Assembly (NCBI RefSeq): GCF_002742335.1
Contig: NZ_MDGR01000007.1
Span: 2,980,501 to 3,044,500, forward strand
Length of the DNA: 64,000 bases
Source of the DNA: Reichenbachiella sp. 5M10
GTDB taxonomy: Bacteria; Bacteroidota; Bacteroidia; Cytophagales; Cyclobacteriaceae
Direction of reading: 5' to 3'
Each line of letters begins with the position of its first letter. Position 1 is the stretch's first letter. Positions 42,356 through 52,646 of the stretch are shown in pieces. Both the position numbers and the translations under genes were made by a program. The notes beneath the pieces are model-generated. The model had not been told where the DNA came from and did not search any database. It saw only the letters and a program-made list of their open reading frames with translations.

Positions 42356-43243
42356 TTACATCACATAAAATCCTTCCGGTTTTTGTGGCTCGGGTAGATC
42401 CTGACGACCAAGTAGTTGCTTGATATTGGTCTCAATCGTCTTAGCTATAGAGGTCACTGATACGTCGGTGGGACGATTTTCGAATGGATCTTGAAGAAAC
42501 TTCGCTGTTTTCTCTAGCAAAAAGAACGGCAAAGAGATCAATACCAGCATAGGTATCTCCCAAAGACGATCTACCTCTGCCAGAGATACCGCCAGCAGCA
42601 CGATGAATAGGTAAATAAACATGTGCAAAAAATAGCGGTAAGCTGTAGGAAAGATAGTATTCTTGATCCGCTCTGCCTTACCCATACTGTCGCACAAGCT
42701 CACCAACGTTTGATCGATTTGAATTTGCTGGAAGGTATTAACCTTGCCATCATCCAGCATACGACGCAAATCCGCGGACTGCTCGTTGAGTATAGCGAGA
42801 GGCACGTTCTTGTGCCATGCGTACTGTGCTAGCTCCTCTGCACTGAGGTACTTTTCCATGCGAAAAAGCGGAGACTCATCCCGGAGATTCTGTGCAAAAC
42901 TATGAACCCATGCCACCTGCCGTAGCGCCATGCGCTCTGTCTGTTCGCACTGCTTATCTTGGTGGTAGTTGAGCAACTGTACCGTCAGTGTACGGGAACT
43001 GTTGACGATGGCGCCCCATATTTTGCGTGCTTCCCACCAGCGATCATAGGACTGACTGAGTTTGAAACCCAGCAGTAGCGAAATCGCTGTACCCATAAAA
43101 GCCGGGATATTGATAGGTATGATCGGAAAATCATGATACCGTATAAAGTAAAAAACCACTACAGACACAAAAAAAACAATGATGGCGTCCATATAGGCCA
43201 ACTTAATGATATACTTAAAAGGAATACGGTATTTGATCAGCAT
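42356..43243 (-). CDS. Bestrophin-like anion channel family protein
   Basis: A 295-residue protein of the bestrophin (UPF0187) family, which forms pentameric ion channels. Seen: an N-terminal membrane pair (AYMDAIIVFFVSVVVFYFIR), then FMGTAISLLLGFKLSQSYDRWWEARKIWG near 58-86 (broken by family-invariant SYDRWWEAR), and two helices near 210-245 (FIYLFIVLLAVSLAE). The C-terminal DPFENRPTDVSVTSIAKTIE matches the family acidic cluster. It lies 24 bp after hslU in the same direction. Confidence 0.9.
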   Translation of the reverse strand: MLIKYRIPFKYIIKLAYMDAIIVFFVSVVVFYFIRYHDFPIIPINIPAFMGTAISLLLGFKLSQSYDRWWEARKIWGAIVNSSRTLTVQLLNYHQDKQCEQTERMALRQVAWVHSFAQNLRDESPLFRMEKYLSAEELAQYAWHKNVPLAILNEQSADLRRMLDDGKVNTFQQIQIDQTLVSLCDSMGKAERIKNTIFPTAYRYFLHMFIYLFIVLLAVSLAEVDRLWEIPMLVLISLPFFLLEKTAKFLQDPFENRPTDVSVTSIAKTIETNIKQLLGRQDLPEPQKPEGFYVM

Positions 43244-43267
43244 GGCTTAGCGTTTGGTCTTCGTATG

Positions 43268-44656
43268 TTACAAAATGTACTGGCTCAGGTCACGGTTTTC
43301 TACCATACCGCTGAGTTTTTCCTGCACTTTGGTTCGGTCTATCACAATCTTGGCATTGGGTCCTATTTTGTCTGGGATATCAAACAAAATATCGTTGAGC
43401 AGACGACTCATCACCGTGTGCAACCTCCTTGCGCCGATATTTTCAATCTCGGCATTGATCTCAAAAGCTATGGATGCAATTTCCTCGACAGCTTCTTCGC
43501 TAAAAGTAATCTCTACGTCCTCCGCTCCTATCAATGCAGCATATTGCTTGGTCAGAGCATTTTTGGGTTCACTCAAAATGCGGACAAAGTCACCTTTGGT
43601 TAGATTTTCGAGCTCTACCCTAATCGGAAACCTACCCTGTAGCTCTGGAATCAAATCTGACGGTTTGGCAAAATGAAAAGCACCTGCTGCGACAAACAAG
43701 ATATGGTCTGTATTGATCACACCATATTTGGTATTGACAGCACTCCCCTCTACGATAGGCAGTAGGTCGCGCTGAACCCCTTCTCTGCTCACATCTGGCC
43801 CTCCCTTTTTGGACGCTCCTACGGCAATCTTATCTACCTCATCGATGAAGATGATTCCTGTATTTTCTGCCTTAGCAATTGCTTCGTCTTTGACCTCATC
43901 CATATCAATCAATCGTGAAGACTCTTCTTCCATTAAGATTTTTCGAGCATCGGCGATAGTCACTTTGCGCTTTTTGGCTTTTTGAGGCATCATATTGCCG
44001 ATCATTTCTTGGATATTCATCATTGACGATTCGTCCATCTGCCCTCCTCCAATCATACCTATACCTGGGTTGGCATTTTGTTTGACACTGATGTCAATCT
44101 TGCGATCCTCCAACTCACGATTCTTTATTTTTTCGCGAAAACGCTCCCGGGTTCTTTCGTTGAGTTCTTCATCGTCTACAGGTGTGTGATTTTCTTCTAG
44201 ACCTGCCACAGAGGTTGTTTTCTTTTTTACTGGAGGGATGAGTGCATCCAAAATGATTCCTTCTACAATTTCCTCTGCCTTTTCTCTTACTGTCTCTTTT
44301 TTGGCATTCTTCACCAAAGCCACCGCCTGCTCGACCAGATCACGCACCATACTCTCTACATCCCGCCCGACATAGCCCACCTCTGTGAATTTAGAGGCCT
44401 CCACTTTGACAAAAGGAGCATCGGCGATTTTGGCCAAACGTCTGGCGATTTCTGTCTTCCCTACTCCTGTTGCTCCGATCATTAGGATGTTGTTGGGTAC
44501 GATCTCCCCTTGCAGCTCGGTCTTGACGTTCATTCTCCTCCATCGGTTACGAAGAGCTATCGCGACATTTCTCTTCGCATCATTTTGACCAATGATGTAC
44601 TTATCTAGTTCTGCTACGATTTGTTTTGGTGTTAAGTACTGTTCTGTTGACAACAT
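43268..44656 (-). CDS. hslU: ATP-dependent protease ATPase subunit HslU (ClpY)
   Basis: A 462-residue AAA+ unfoldase. N-domain TPKQIVAELDKYIIGQNDAK near 8-27, Walker A GATGVGKTEIARRLA near 57-71, an intermediate domain (about 110-250), Walker B GIIFIDEVDKIA near 268, and sensor 2 near the C-terminus (IGARRLHTVMSRLL). With HslV it degrades misfolded proteins. hslV is not next to it, so the peptidase must be coded elsewhere. The gene is 1 bp after porQ, so they are probably co-transcribed. Confidence 0.96.
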   Translation of the reverse strand: MLSTEQYLTPKQIVAELDKYIIGQNDAKRNVAIALRNRWRRMNVKTELQGEIVPNNILMIGATGVGKTEIARRLAKIADAPFVKVEASKFTEVGYVGRDVESMVRDLVEQAVALVKNAKKETVREKAEEIVEGIILDALIPPVKKKTTSVAGLEENHTPVDDEELNERTRERFREKIKNRELEDRKIDISVKQNANPGIGMIGGGQMDESSMMNIQEMIGNMMPQKAKKRKVTIADARKILMEEESSRLIDMDEVKDEAIAKAENTGIIFIDEVDKIAVGASKKGGPDVSREGVQRDLLPIVEGSAVNTKYGVINTDHILFVAAGAFHFAKPSDLIPELQGRFPIRVELENLTKGDFVRILSEPKNALTKQYAALIGAEDVEITFSEEAVEEIASIAFEINAEIENIGARRLHTVMSRLLNDILFDIPDKIGPNAKIVIDRTKVQEKLSGMVENRDLSQYIL

Positions 44657-44657
44657 C

Positions 44658-45671
44658 TTATATAATTGATTTTTTATGAAATACTCTATTTAGGTTACTG
44701 GTGATGGTAAAATAACTCCTACCACTGTCTACGTGATATGTGGTATAGGTATAAGAAAATTCAAACATTTTAATGTGCAGCATGGCTCCCATCGAAAACC
44801 CAGTGATACCTGCTCGATCGGGATCTCCAAGTTCCTTTCGAATTAGATGGTTGTATCCTACGCGCAATTGAAAATTTTGACTAATAACCACCTCTGTCCC
44901 AAAATTGATGTGTCGAAAAACCTCGTCGACAAGCCCCGGCTCTTCTTCCGAAAAATCCACATCATAATACCCTGAATCGGAGACTCCCAAATTGTAAGCC
45001 GTCACCGAAAAACGAAAAGGCATATGATCTGGCTTAAAAGTAGCGCCAATCTGCACATCAAACGGCACGTTCGAATTCGACGTGCCACTGTAATCTGAGA
45101 GCACTACGCCCATGTTTTTGAACAACAATGCGACTTGTAACTCTCGTTCTGGGTGAGTAAAAGTCCCTCCTAAATCCATGGTCAGTGCACTGGCTCCATA
45201 GGTGTCAATATTTGAATGGATGTACTTCAAATTGGCTCCAAGAGAAAACGCCCCTAAAGTCCGACTATGAGACACTACCACCGCAGTCTCATTGGCATGG
45301 AGCTTCCCGATTGAGTTGCCTACCAAGTCAAAGCGTTCGATATCTCCATAACCCATGTGCTGTACACCAATCCCTATGGGGCCAATCCTCTTGTTGTTCC
45401 AGACATAGCTAAACGTATTGTACTTGATGTCTGCATAATAACTCAGGTGACTCCATGACACATGATTGTGATTGGCAGAATCCAACAGTGCTGGATTGGA
45501 CAAAAATAAATTGACATCCTCTGCCGTGGAAGATATCACGACTCCTCCCAGTCCTGCCACTCGCGCACCGACGGGCAAATTCAAAAACTCAAACGAGGAA
45601 GTCCCTCCCCGCTGAGCATATAAAAGGCCTGCATGAAACACGAATAGAAGAATCAAAGCAGGTCTTTTCAT
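44658..45671 (-). CDS. porQ: Type IX secretion protein PorQ
   Basis: A 337-residue outer-membrane beta-barrel protein of the PorV/PorQ group. Signal peptide LILLFVFHAGLLYAQ (about 6-20), then the family motif FLNLPVGARVAGLGG near 29-43, NLFLSNPALLD near 54 and a run of amphipathic strands to the end. Family knowledge: PorQ is linked to the attachment complex that anchors type IX cargo to surface A-LPS. It lies between lon and hslU. No cargo protein with a type IX C-terminal domain was noticed in the window. Confidence 0.88.
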   Translation of the reverse strand: MKRPALILLFVFHAGLLYAQRGGTSSFEFLNLPVGARVAGLGGVVISSTAEDVNLFLSNPALLDSANHNHVSWSHLSYYADIKYNTFSYVWNNKRIGPIGIGVQHMGYGDIERFDLVGNSIGKLHANETAVVVSHSRTLGAFSLGANLKYIHSNIDTYGASALTMDLGGTFTHPERELQVALLFKNMGVVLSDYSGTSNSNVPFDVQIGATFKPDHMPFRFSVTAYNLGVSDSGYYDVDFSEEEPGLVDEVFRHINFGTEVVISQNFQLRVGYNHLIRKELGDPDRAGITGFSMGAMLHIKMFEFSYTYTTYHVDSGRSYFTITSNLNRVFHKKSII

Positions 45672-45694
45672 TTTATATAGTCTCAGGTACCGAA

Positions 45695-48160
45695 TTACTT
45701 ATCCGTAAACTCAAACTTCATCGGTTGCTCTACACGCTGTGGCAATAGTGCAATATCCAGCACTTCATCCACAGTTTCTACAAAGTGAAAGGTAAGCCCC
45801 TTGACGTAGCGTTCGTCAATCTCATCAATATCCTTGCGGTTTTTGCTGCAAAGAATGATCTCCTTGATCCCTGCACGCTTCGCGGCTAGCATCTTCTCCT
45901 TGATCCCTCCAACAGGCAGCACCTTGCCGCGCAACGTGATTTCACCTGTCATAGCCAGTTTGTCCTTCACTTTTCTCTGGGTATACATAGAAGCCAAAGA
46001 TGTCAACATTGTAATCCCCGCTGACGGCCCATCCTTTGGCACAGCACCCGCAGGCACATGCACATGAAGATCATAGTTGTCAAAGGTCTTGTAGTTGATC
46101 CCCAAAGCCTCTGCATTGGACCTCAAATAAGAAAGGGCAGTCATTGCCGATTCTTTCATCACGTCCCCAAGCTGACCCGAGAGCGTCAATTTACCCTTGC
46201 CACGGCTCAAACTCGACTCGATGAATAATATCTCACCACCTACAGAAGTCCAAGCCAAACCTGTCACAATCCCTGCCAATTTATTGTTTTGGTAGAGTTC
46301 TTTGTCAAATACCTCCGCTCCCAAAATTCGTCTCACTTGGTCCTTGTCTACTTTCTTTTGATACTCCTCTTCCATGGCGAGAGATTTGGCAGCATCCCTC
46401 ACTATTTTCCCCATCTTTCGTTCGAGATTACGTACCCCGGACTCACGTGTATAGTCATCGATCACTTTGGCAATTGCTCGTTTGTCAATCATCAGATCCG
46501 AAGGCTTCAACCCATGTTCTTCGAGTTGTTTTGGGAAGAGGTGCTTTTTGGCTATCTCTACTTTTTCCTCCATCGTATATCCAGTGATCTCAATGATCTC
46601 CATTCGGTCACGCAGTGCAGGCTGAATAGTATCCAGTGAGTTGGCTGTCGCAATGAAAAGCACCTTCGACAGGTCATACTCTACTTCTAGAAAATTATCC
46701 TTGAATGCATTGTTTTGTTCTGGGTCCAATACCTCGAGCAGTGCCGAAGAGGGGTCTCCACGCATATCCGATGACAGTTTATCTATCTCATCCAGTACGA
46801 AAACTGGGTTGGATACTTTTGACTTGTTGATATTCTGAATCACCTTGCCAGGCATGGCACCAATATATGTTTTGCGGTGTCCCCGTATCTCTGCTTCATC
46901 ATGTACACCTCCCAAAGACATACGCACATACTCTCTATTGAGAGCCTTTGCAATAGACTTACCTAGAGATGTTTTCCCCACACCTGGAGGGCCAAATAGA
47001 CACAAAATCGGCCCCTTCAGGTCATTTTTCAACTTTCTCACCGCCAAGTATTCGATGATACGATCTTTGACTTTCTCCAAGCCAAAGTGATCCTGATCCA
47101 AAATCTTTTTGGCACGTTTCAAGTCAAAATTATCCTCAGACATATTGTTCCAAGGCAGCTCTACGAGTAGCTCAGCATAGTTCATAGCTACTGGATATTC
47201 GGCAGCCATTGGATTCATGCGCAATATTTTGTCTAGCTCTTTGTGAAAATGCTGTGCAACTTCCACTGGCCAGTTTTTCTTCATCCCTTGCTCACGCAAA
47301 TCTTCCAGCTCTTGCTCTGGGCTCCCCTGCCCTAGCTCATCCTGCAATACACGCATCTGCTGCCGAAGGTAATAATCGCGCTGCTGCTGATCTATGTCTG
47401 TATTGACTTTGTTTTGGATTTCATGTTTGAGTTCGAGTACCTGAATATCCTTGAGCATATACTGTAGCAACAGCTCCGCACGCTTGGTACCGTCATTGAT
47501 ATCGAGCAATTTTTGTTTGTCTTTGACATCCGTGTTGATGTTGGAGCACAAAAAATGCGTCAAGAAGCTGAAGCTATCTATACTTTCTAATGCCACTTGA
47601 GCTTCCTTCGGGATATCTGGGTTGAGCTTGAGAATCTTCTTTGCACAGTCTTTGAGCGAATGTACAATCGCAGTAGTCAGACTCTCTTCACCAGATTCAA
47701 AATTTTCCTCGAGCAACTTGACCTTAGCCGTCATATAGGGATTTTCTTGTACCACCTGCTCTATCGACATACGCTTTTTGCCCTGAATGATGATGGTCGT
47801 ATTGCCATCCGGCAAAACCAACATCTTCAATATCTTAGCTACTGTCCCTACTTTGTATATCTCCTTTTCCTTCGGATCTTCTGCTTGCGGATTTTTCTGA
47901 GCCGTCACTCCTATGATCTTATTGGTACGGTATGCCTTTTTGACCAACCGAATGGATTTTTGTCTCCCTACAGTGATCGGAATCACTACACCAGGAAACA
48001 ACACCGCATTTTTCAGCGGCAGTATAGGTAAATCGTCTGGTAAATCCTCTTGATGTATTTCAGAATCATCTCCTGTCAAATCCAATGGTATCAAATCCCC
48101 TGAATCCTCCTCTGCCAAATCTGAAAGTATGCTTGTTGAAAACATATTATATTGTTTCAT
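45695..48160 (-). CDS. lon: Lon protease (ATP-dependent, endopeptidase La)
   Basis: An 821-residue Lon protease. The N-domain (ILPLKNAVLFPGVVIPITVG near 46) is followed by the AAA+ module with Walker A GPPGVGKTSLGKSIAKAL near 393 and Walker B PVFVLDEIDKLS near 456. The serine-lysine peptidase domain has the Ser in PKDGPSAGITM near 722 and the Lys in LPVGGIKEKMLAAKRAG near 764. It degrades damaged and regulatory proteins. ATGs at 48160 and 48145 are both possible starts. The first gene of a packed run with porQ and hslU, it shares its 5' region with the divergent OmpA-type gene. Confidence 0.96.
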   Translation of the reverse strand: MKQYNMFSTSILSDLAEEDSGDLIPLDLTGDDSEIHQEDLPDDLPILPLKNAVLFPGVVIPITVGRQKSIRLVKKAYRTNKIIGVTAQKNPQAEDPKEKEIYKVGTVAKILKMLVLPDGNTTIIIQGKKRMSIEQVVQENPYMTAKVKLLEENFESGEESLTTAIVHSLKDCAKKILKLNPDIPKEAQVALESIDSFSFLTHFLCSNINTDVKDKQKLLDINDGTKRAELLLQYMLKDIQVLELKHEIQNKVNTDIDQQQRDYYLRQQMRVLQDELGQGSPEQELEDLREQGMKKNWPVEVAQHFHKELDKILRMNPMAAEYPVAMNYAELLVELPWNNMSEDNFDLKRAKKILDQDHFGLEKVKDRIIEYLAVRKLKNDLKGPILCLFGPPGVGKTSLGKSIAKALNREYVRMSLGGVHDEAEIRGHRKTYIGAMPGKVIQNINKSKVSNPVFVLDEIDKLSSDMRGDPSSALLEVLDPEQNNAFKDNFLEVEYDLSKVLFIATANSLDTIQPALRDRMEIIEITGYTMEEKVEIAKKHLFPKQLEEHGLKPSDLMIDKRAIAKVIDDYTRESGVRNLERKMGKIVRDAAKSLAMEEEYQKKVDKDQVRRILGAEVFDKELYQNNKLAGIVTGLAWTSVGGEILFIESSLSRGKGKLTLSGQLGDVMKESAMTALSYLRSNAEALGINYKTFDNYDLHVHVPAGAVPKDGPSAGITMLTSLASMYTQRKVKDKLAMTGEITLRGKVLPVGGIKEKMLAAKRAGIKEIILCSKNRKDIDEIDERYVKGLTFHFVETVDEVLDIALLPQRVEQPMKFEFTDK

Positions 48161-48361
48161 AAAACTTCACTTGCCTGTCACTATGGCATAAAAAATCAAT
48201 TTTATACCATATTTTTAAAGATACACATAAGTTGCAAGCGCTATGCCAAAGTAAATAGATTTAATCCAGCAAATCATTCGTTAAGAAGATCAGCTGCATT
48301 ACTTTTGATATTCAGCTATGATACACGAAGTAGATCACCAAATAGTCATAATCAAAAACGC

Positions 48362-50407
48362 GTGAATAGTTTCCAAACTATCAATAAGCACCTCTCTCTT
48401 TCAATCGCCTTTGTGAGTTTTTTTACCTTAGGATTCTCTCTCGTTTCCCAAGGCCAAATACTAAAGAAAAAGCAAGACAATCAGGCAATTACAGACATTG
48501 ACACCCTCAGTTCAGAGTGGGAATTCAACATCTACAACTTCCCAAACATCAACAGAGTCAATGACTATTATGACAAGACAGAGCTTCAAAAAATACAAAA
48601 ACTGGAAGCAGACAAAGACTGGAAAAAACTCTACCCGGCACTTCAATCCTATGTCCAAAAATTTGGCATCAGAAATTTCTACGTGGACACGTACTGGATT
48701 TGGAGACTAGCCAAATTGACAGAGATCTATGGCACAGAAGAAGAAGCGACCTCTCTCTACAAGCTCGTGCTTCGACACCATCACAACAACATCAAAATCG
48801 AAGAGCTGGAACTCTACTATGACTCACTCAACACGCAAGAAACTGAAAACTTTGTTCCTCTAGACTACTACTACAAACTCGTCGAACATCGCAAAGCCAT
48901 CGACACCATTCGCCCACCTAGAGGCGTACTGCTCAACATGGGAAGAAAAATCAACTCTAGACATGCAGACTATGGCCCATCCATCGGACTCAACAACAGT
49001 GTATTAATATTCACCTCCAAGCGAAACGAACGCCGTGTTGGGTTGGATTTCATCAAAAATGAAGACCTATTCATCAGCCGTAAACAAGATGGCTACTGGG
49101 AGCTCAGTACCGATCTCACACAAATCAACACCCACTACAATGAAGGATCGGCCTGTCTGAGTCGAGACGGCAAGACTCTCTATTTCTCTCGCTGTGGCTC
49201 CCCACAGGGGCTGGGCAACTGTGATCTCTTTGTCGCTACGCTCAACGAGGACAGTGTTTGGACGGATATCCAAAATCTAGGCACCAAAGTCAACAGCATC
49301 AGCTGGGATTCACACCCATCACTCTCCCATACCGAAGACACCCTCTACTATGCCTCGGACCGCATCGGCGGGTTTGGACTCTCGGATATCTACTACACGT
49401 ACAAAAATGATGACGGAGAATGGATGCCCGCACAAAACCTCGGACCAGTCATCAACACTCGAAAAAATGAAGTAAGCCCTTTCTATCATCCCGAATTTGA
49501 AGTATTGTTCTTTAGTTCTAATGGCCAGCTCTACAAATTCGGAGAATTTGACATCTACAAGTCGTACCACAAAGAGGGAGCGTGGAGCGAACCGATCAAC
49601 ATCGGTCCTCTCGTCAATGGTCGAGGAAGTGAATTTTACTTCACCATAGATTCACAATCCAAGGACCTCTACTACGCGCGCTCCGCCACAAACGACCTCA
49701 ACCTCCTTGACCTGTACTCCTTTCCTCTACCTATGGAAGCACAACCCGGAGCACAGACTAGTGTATCAGGTTCCTTGACGGACTCTTTGACTGGCAAGCC
49801 CTTTACGGGGATTGTATCAGTGATTGACCTAGACGAAGGAGTAGAAGTCTCTCCAAAGTACCTCAAACCTGATGGTTCTTTTGAATTTGACTTGATCAAC
49901 AATCGCAACTATCTGCTTGTGATCCAAGGAGACGAATTTTTCAGAATCGAGGAGATGTTTTACCTCGATGGGCCTGCGAGATTCGACGAAGTGACAGACC
50001 ACATTGCCAGCCGGGTCAAATTCGAATCCATCGAATTTGACCCAGGACTCGCTCACCTCAAAAGTGAAATGTATGGGGACCTCAATAAGATCGTCAATTT
50101 CATGTACGACAACCCAGACTTCTTCCTCAAGATCTCAGGACATACGGACAAGTTCGGTACAGATGATTTCAACCTACAACTCTCCATCGATCGAGCCAAT
50201 ACTATCCGAGACTACATCGTGGTGTTCGGAGGGGTGGCAGGTGATCGTGTCATTGCAGAAGGCTTTGGTAGTGACAAACCCATCATAGAGGATCAAAACC
50301 AAGACGAACACAATCTCAACCGACGCGTCGAATTTGAAATCTACCGTCCAGCCAAACCTCTCCAGGAAAAAACAGTTGACGAATTGACGGACGAAGACTT
50401 TGATTAG
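48362..50407 (+). CDS. OmpA-family protein with PD40 (WD40-like) repeats
   Basis: I use the GTG at 48362 since it places a signal peptide (SIAFVSFFTLGFSLVSQGQ) at the N-terminus. An ATG at 48152 would add 70 residues with no signal character and overlap lon. The 681-residue protein has an unassigned 150-residue N-terminal part, then PD40 repeats (NEGSACLSRDGKTLYFSRCG, HPSLSHTEDTLYYASDRIGG), a carboxypeptidase-regulatory-like domain near 460-540, and an OmpA C-terminal domain (LKISGHTDKFGTDDFNLQLS). The OmpA domain binds peptidoglycan. Proteins of this layout act at the outer membrane and include type IX-associated PorE-like proteins. Confidence 0.85.
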   Translation: MNSFQTINKHLSLSIAFVSFFTLGFSLVSQGQILKKKQDNQAITDIDTLSSEWEFNIYNFPNINRVNDYYDKTELQKIQKLEADKDWKKLYPALQSYVQKFGIRNFYVDTYWIWRLAKLTEIYGTEEEATSLYKLVLRHHHNNIKIEELELYYDSLNTQETENFVPLDYYYKLVEHRKAIDTIRPPRGVLLNMGRKINSRHADYGPSIGLNNSVLIFTSKRNERRVGLDFIKNEDLFISRKQDGYWELSTDLTQINTHYNEGSACLSRDGKTLYFSRCGSPQGLGNCDLFVATLNEDSVWTDIQNLGTKVNSISWDSHPSLSHTEDTLYYASDRIGGFGLSDIYYTYKNDDGEWMPAQNLGPVINTRKNEVSPFYHPEFEVLFFSSNGQLYKFGEFDIYKSYHKEGAWSEPINIGPLVNGRGSEFYFTIDSQSKDLYYARSATNDLNLLDLYSFPLPMEAQPGAQTSVSGSLTDSLTGKPFTGIVSVIDLDEGVEVSPKYLKPDGSFEFDLINNRNYLLVIQGDEFFRIEEMFYLDGPARFDEVTDHIASRVKFESIEFDPGLAHLKSEMYGDLNKIVNFMYDNPDFFLKISGHTDKFGTDDFNLQLSIDRANTIRDYIVVFGGVAGDRVIAEGFGSDKPIIEDQNQDEHNLNRRVEFEIYRPAKPLQEKTVDELTDEDFD

Positions 50408-50411
50408 TGGA

Positions 50412-51863
50412 TCAATCGGATTTGGGGATAGTGAAATAAAATGAACTCCCTATTCCAGGCTCACTTTCTACCCAAATCTCTCCTTGATTGAGTTTGATAA
50501 ACTCCTGACAGAGCAACAAACCTAACCCAGTCCCTTTTTCATTCTTGGTTCCTGGTTGAGTTTGCATTTCTGACTCATCAAAGAGCGTCTTCAAGAGAGT
50601 TGCATTCATCCCTACTCCCGTATCCTTGACACAAAACTGATAATAAGCTCCACGATCCTCCATTTCGATCGTGACTCGACCCTGCTCCTGAGTGTATTTG
50701 ACGGCATTGTTGTAGATATTAGCGATCGTGCTCATCAGGAGCCGCTTGTCGGCTACCAGTTCCACCTTGGGATCGACGTGTACGATAGTAGACACCCCTT
50801 TGGACACGGCGCTCGATCGATGGGCTCTGATACTCTCCTCTACGACTTCCGCCACATTGACTTTTTCTTGACTCACTTGAACCATTTTCTGCTGAGACAG
50901 AGCCCAAGTCAGCAACTTATCCAACAATTCATAGACATGAATCGATGTTTTCTCAAGATGAGCAACAACCTGCTTCTTTTGCTCTACCGAAACCGCAGCA
51001 TCAGTAGAGGTCAGCAACTTGACCAATTCACGAATATTACCCACTGGCCCACGCAGGTCATGGGCAATTATGGAGAAGAATTTATCTTTGGTTTCTACTT
51101 CCTTTTTCAATGCCAATTCAGAGTTTCGAATGGCCGTGATATCCTGACTGAAACAGGCTACACCCAAAATTTCATCTCCCACCCGGATAGGGTTGTACGA
51201 TATTTCCACAAAAACAGGCTCTTCATACACATCGTACTCTTCGATCACCGAAAAGCGCTCTCCAGTCAAAGCTCTTTGGTATCTTTCTTTCCAACTATCC
51301 CGAATACCTAACCCCTCTGGTATCGAACTGACAATATCGTCTCCCACTTTCAGATCCACATCAAAAGCCTCCAAATACCCTTGATTCATGGCGCTGTTGA
51401 TGGTCAATAGTCGATAATTTCGATCTACGGACCAGATAGGATTTGTCGTGTTTTCTATTTGCGCGATGAGGTAGGCTTCATTCTGCAAAACTTTGATCTC
51501 TGCGCGCCTTTGCTCACTCATGTTGCGAGAAGTACAAGCTCCGCCAATGATTTGTCCACCCTCTATAATCGGCACGATGGTGACCTGCATATACTCGGGA
51601 ATACCTTCCATATCGAAGCGCTCGACAAACACCTGTGTTTCTCCGTCTAGAACTTTGCGATACCTCGCTTCCCACTGCGAACACAGCGGCTCAGGAACAT
51701 GGTCCAGTACATGCATCCCTGGCTTCAAAGCCTCACCAAACGCCAATTGATAATCTTGACGCATCACCTCGTTGACTACCAAACAAATCAAGTCACGATC
51801 ATAAGACCACAAACGGTCATGACTATGATTGATTAGATCCAATAGGTGCTTTTCCGAACTCAT
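50412..51863 (-). CDS. Cytosolic PAS-domain sensor histidine kinase
   Basis: A 483-residue kinase without membrane helices. Two PAS domains (about 5-125 and 130-245) are followed by the H-box SIIAHDLRGPVGNIRELV near 266 and ATPase boxes IYNNAVKYTQE near 377, DTGVGM near 417, and KGTGLGLLLCQEF near 445. It probably senses a small ligand or redox state in the cytoplasm. No response regulator gene is next to it. It converges on the OmpA-type gene. Confidence 0.92.
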   Translation of the reverse strand: MSSEKHLLDLINHSHDRLWSYDRDLICLVVNEVMRQDYQLAFGEALKPGMHVLDHVPEPLCSQWEARYRKVLDGETQVFVERFDMEGIPEYMQVTIVPIIEGGQIIGGACTSRNMSEQRRAEIKVLQNEAYLIAQIENTTNPIWSVDRNYRLLTINSAMNQGYLEAFDVDLKVGDDIVSSIPEGLGIRDSWKERYQRALTGERFSVIEEYDVYEEPVFVEISYNPIRVGDEILGVACFSQDITAIRNSELALKKEVETKDKFFSIIAHDLRGPVGNIRELVKLLTSTDAAVSVEQKKQVVAHLEKTSIHVYELLDKLLTWALSQQKMVQVSQEKVNVAEVVEESIRAHRSSAVSKGVSTIVHVDPKVELVADKRLLMSTIANIYNNAVKYTQEQGRVTIEMEDRGAYYQFCVKDTGVGMNATLLKTLFDESEMQTQPGTKNEKGTGLGLLLCQEFIKLNQGEIWVESEPGIGSSFYFTIPKSD

Positions 51864-51959
51864 GCTTGTCTCCTAAAAGACAAAATCTAGTGGATTAAAT
51901 CAATAAATCAAAGAAGATACGGGAGTCTTCACACCACCACAGCTCTTGCTATTCCCGAC

Positions 51960-52646
51960 TCAATAGTTCACGCAGACCTCGTCCAAAGGCTTGCGTTTGA
52001 AGTCTGGTACGTACACGTCCGCATCAGGATAGCCTACAGGTAGCACCAAGTAGGCCCGTTCGTTGGCTGGTCGACCCAAGATGTCTGCGAGAAAATTCAT
52101 CGGGCTCGGTGTATGCGTCAGTGTCACCAAGCCAGCATGATGAACTGCCGAGATGAACATCCCAGCGGCGATCCCCACCGATTCGTTGACATAGTAGTTG
52201 TTAATTTTCTTGCCTTCCGAGTCCAGTTCATAGACCCGTTTAAACAAGATCACCAAATACGGTGCTTTCTCCAAAAACGGCTTGTGCCAGTTCGTTCCGA
52301 TGGGCTTGAGATCATCCTTCCATCGCTCACTCATCCGGGACTCGTAGCTCTCTCTTTCTTCCTTTTCAGATGCCTCTCTAATCTTGGCTTTAATTTCCGG
52401 ATTGCTCACCACACAAAATGTCCAAGGCTGCTTATGTGCTCCTGAGGGAGCTGTAGAGGCTGCCAAGATGATCTGATCCAGAACCTGTCTGGGAAACGAA
52501 CGGTCTGAAATCTCCCGTACACTACGTCTTCTATCAATCCACTGATAGAAAGCCTCACTGCGCTGCAACATTTCCTCTTCAGTATAGTGATCTGCTGCAT
52601 ATTTTACATGTGTAAACCCATTGATGTCTTTGGTTTTCATATTCAA
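51960..52646 (-). CDS. Iodotyrosine-deiodinase-like flavin nitroreductase
   Basis: A 228-residue FMN nitroreductase-fold enzyme. The FMN-binding start RRRSVREISD (about 39-48), SGAHKQPWTF near 68-77 and LTHTPSPMNFL near 176 match iodotyrosine deiodinase. The substrate-binding residues E97, Y101 and K122 have exactly the spacing of E157, Y161 and K182 in the human enzyme. That enzyme removes iodine or bromine from halogenated tyrosines using FMNH2. The gene overlaps lrp in an ATGA and lies beside an HPPD locus, which supports a tyrosine-related role. Family members without this activity exist, so activity is inferred. Confidence 0.85.
   Translation of the reverse strand: MNMKTKDINGFTHVKYAADHYTEEEMLQRSEAFYQWIDRRRSVREISDRSFPRQVLDQIILAASTAPSGAHKQPWTFCVVSNPEIKAKIREASEKEERESYESRMSERWKDDLKPIGTNWHKPFLEKAPYLVILFKRVYELDSEGKKINNYYVNESVGIAAGMFISAVHHAGLVTLTHTPSPMNFLADILGRPANERAYLVLPVGYPDADVYVPDFKRKPLDEVCVNY

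Noticed and set aside
43268-44656. HslU without HslV read as a broken protease
   Set aside because: hslV is often unlinked, and one window cannot show it is missing from the genome.
48152-48361. N-terminal extension of the OmpA/PD40 gene
   Set aside because: It overlaps the lon start, covers the divergent promoter region and would push the signal peptide to residue 80.
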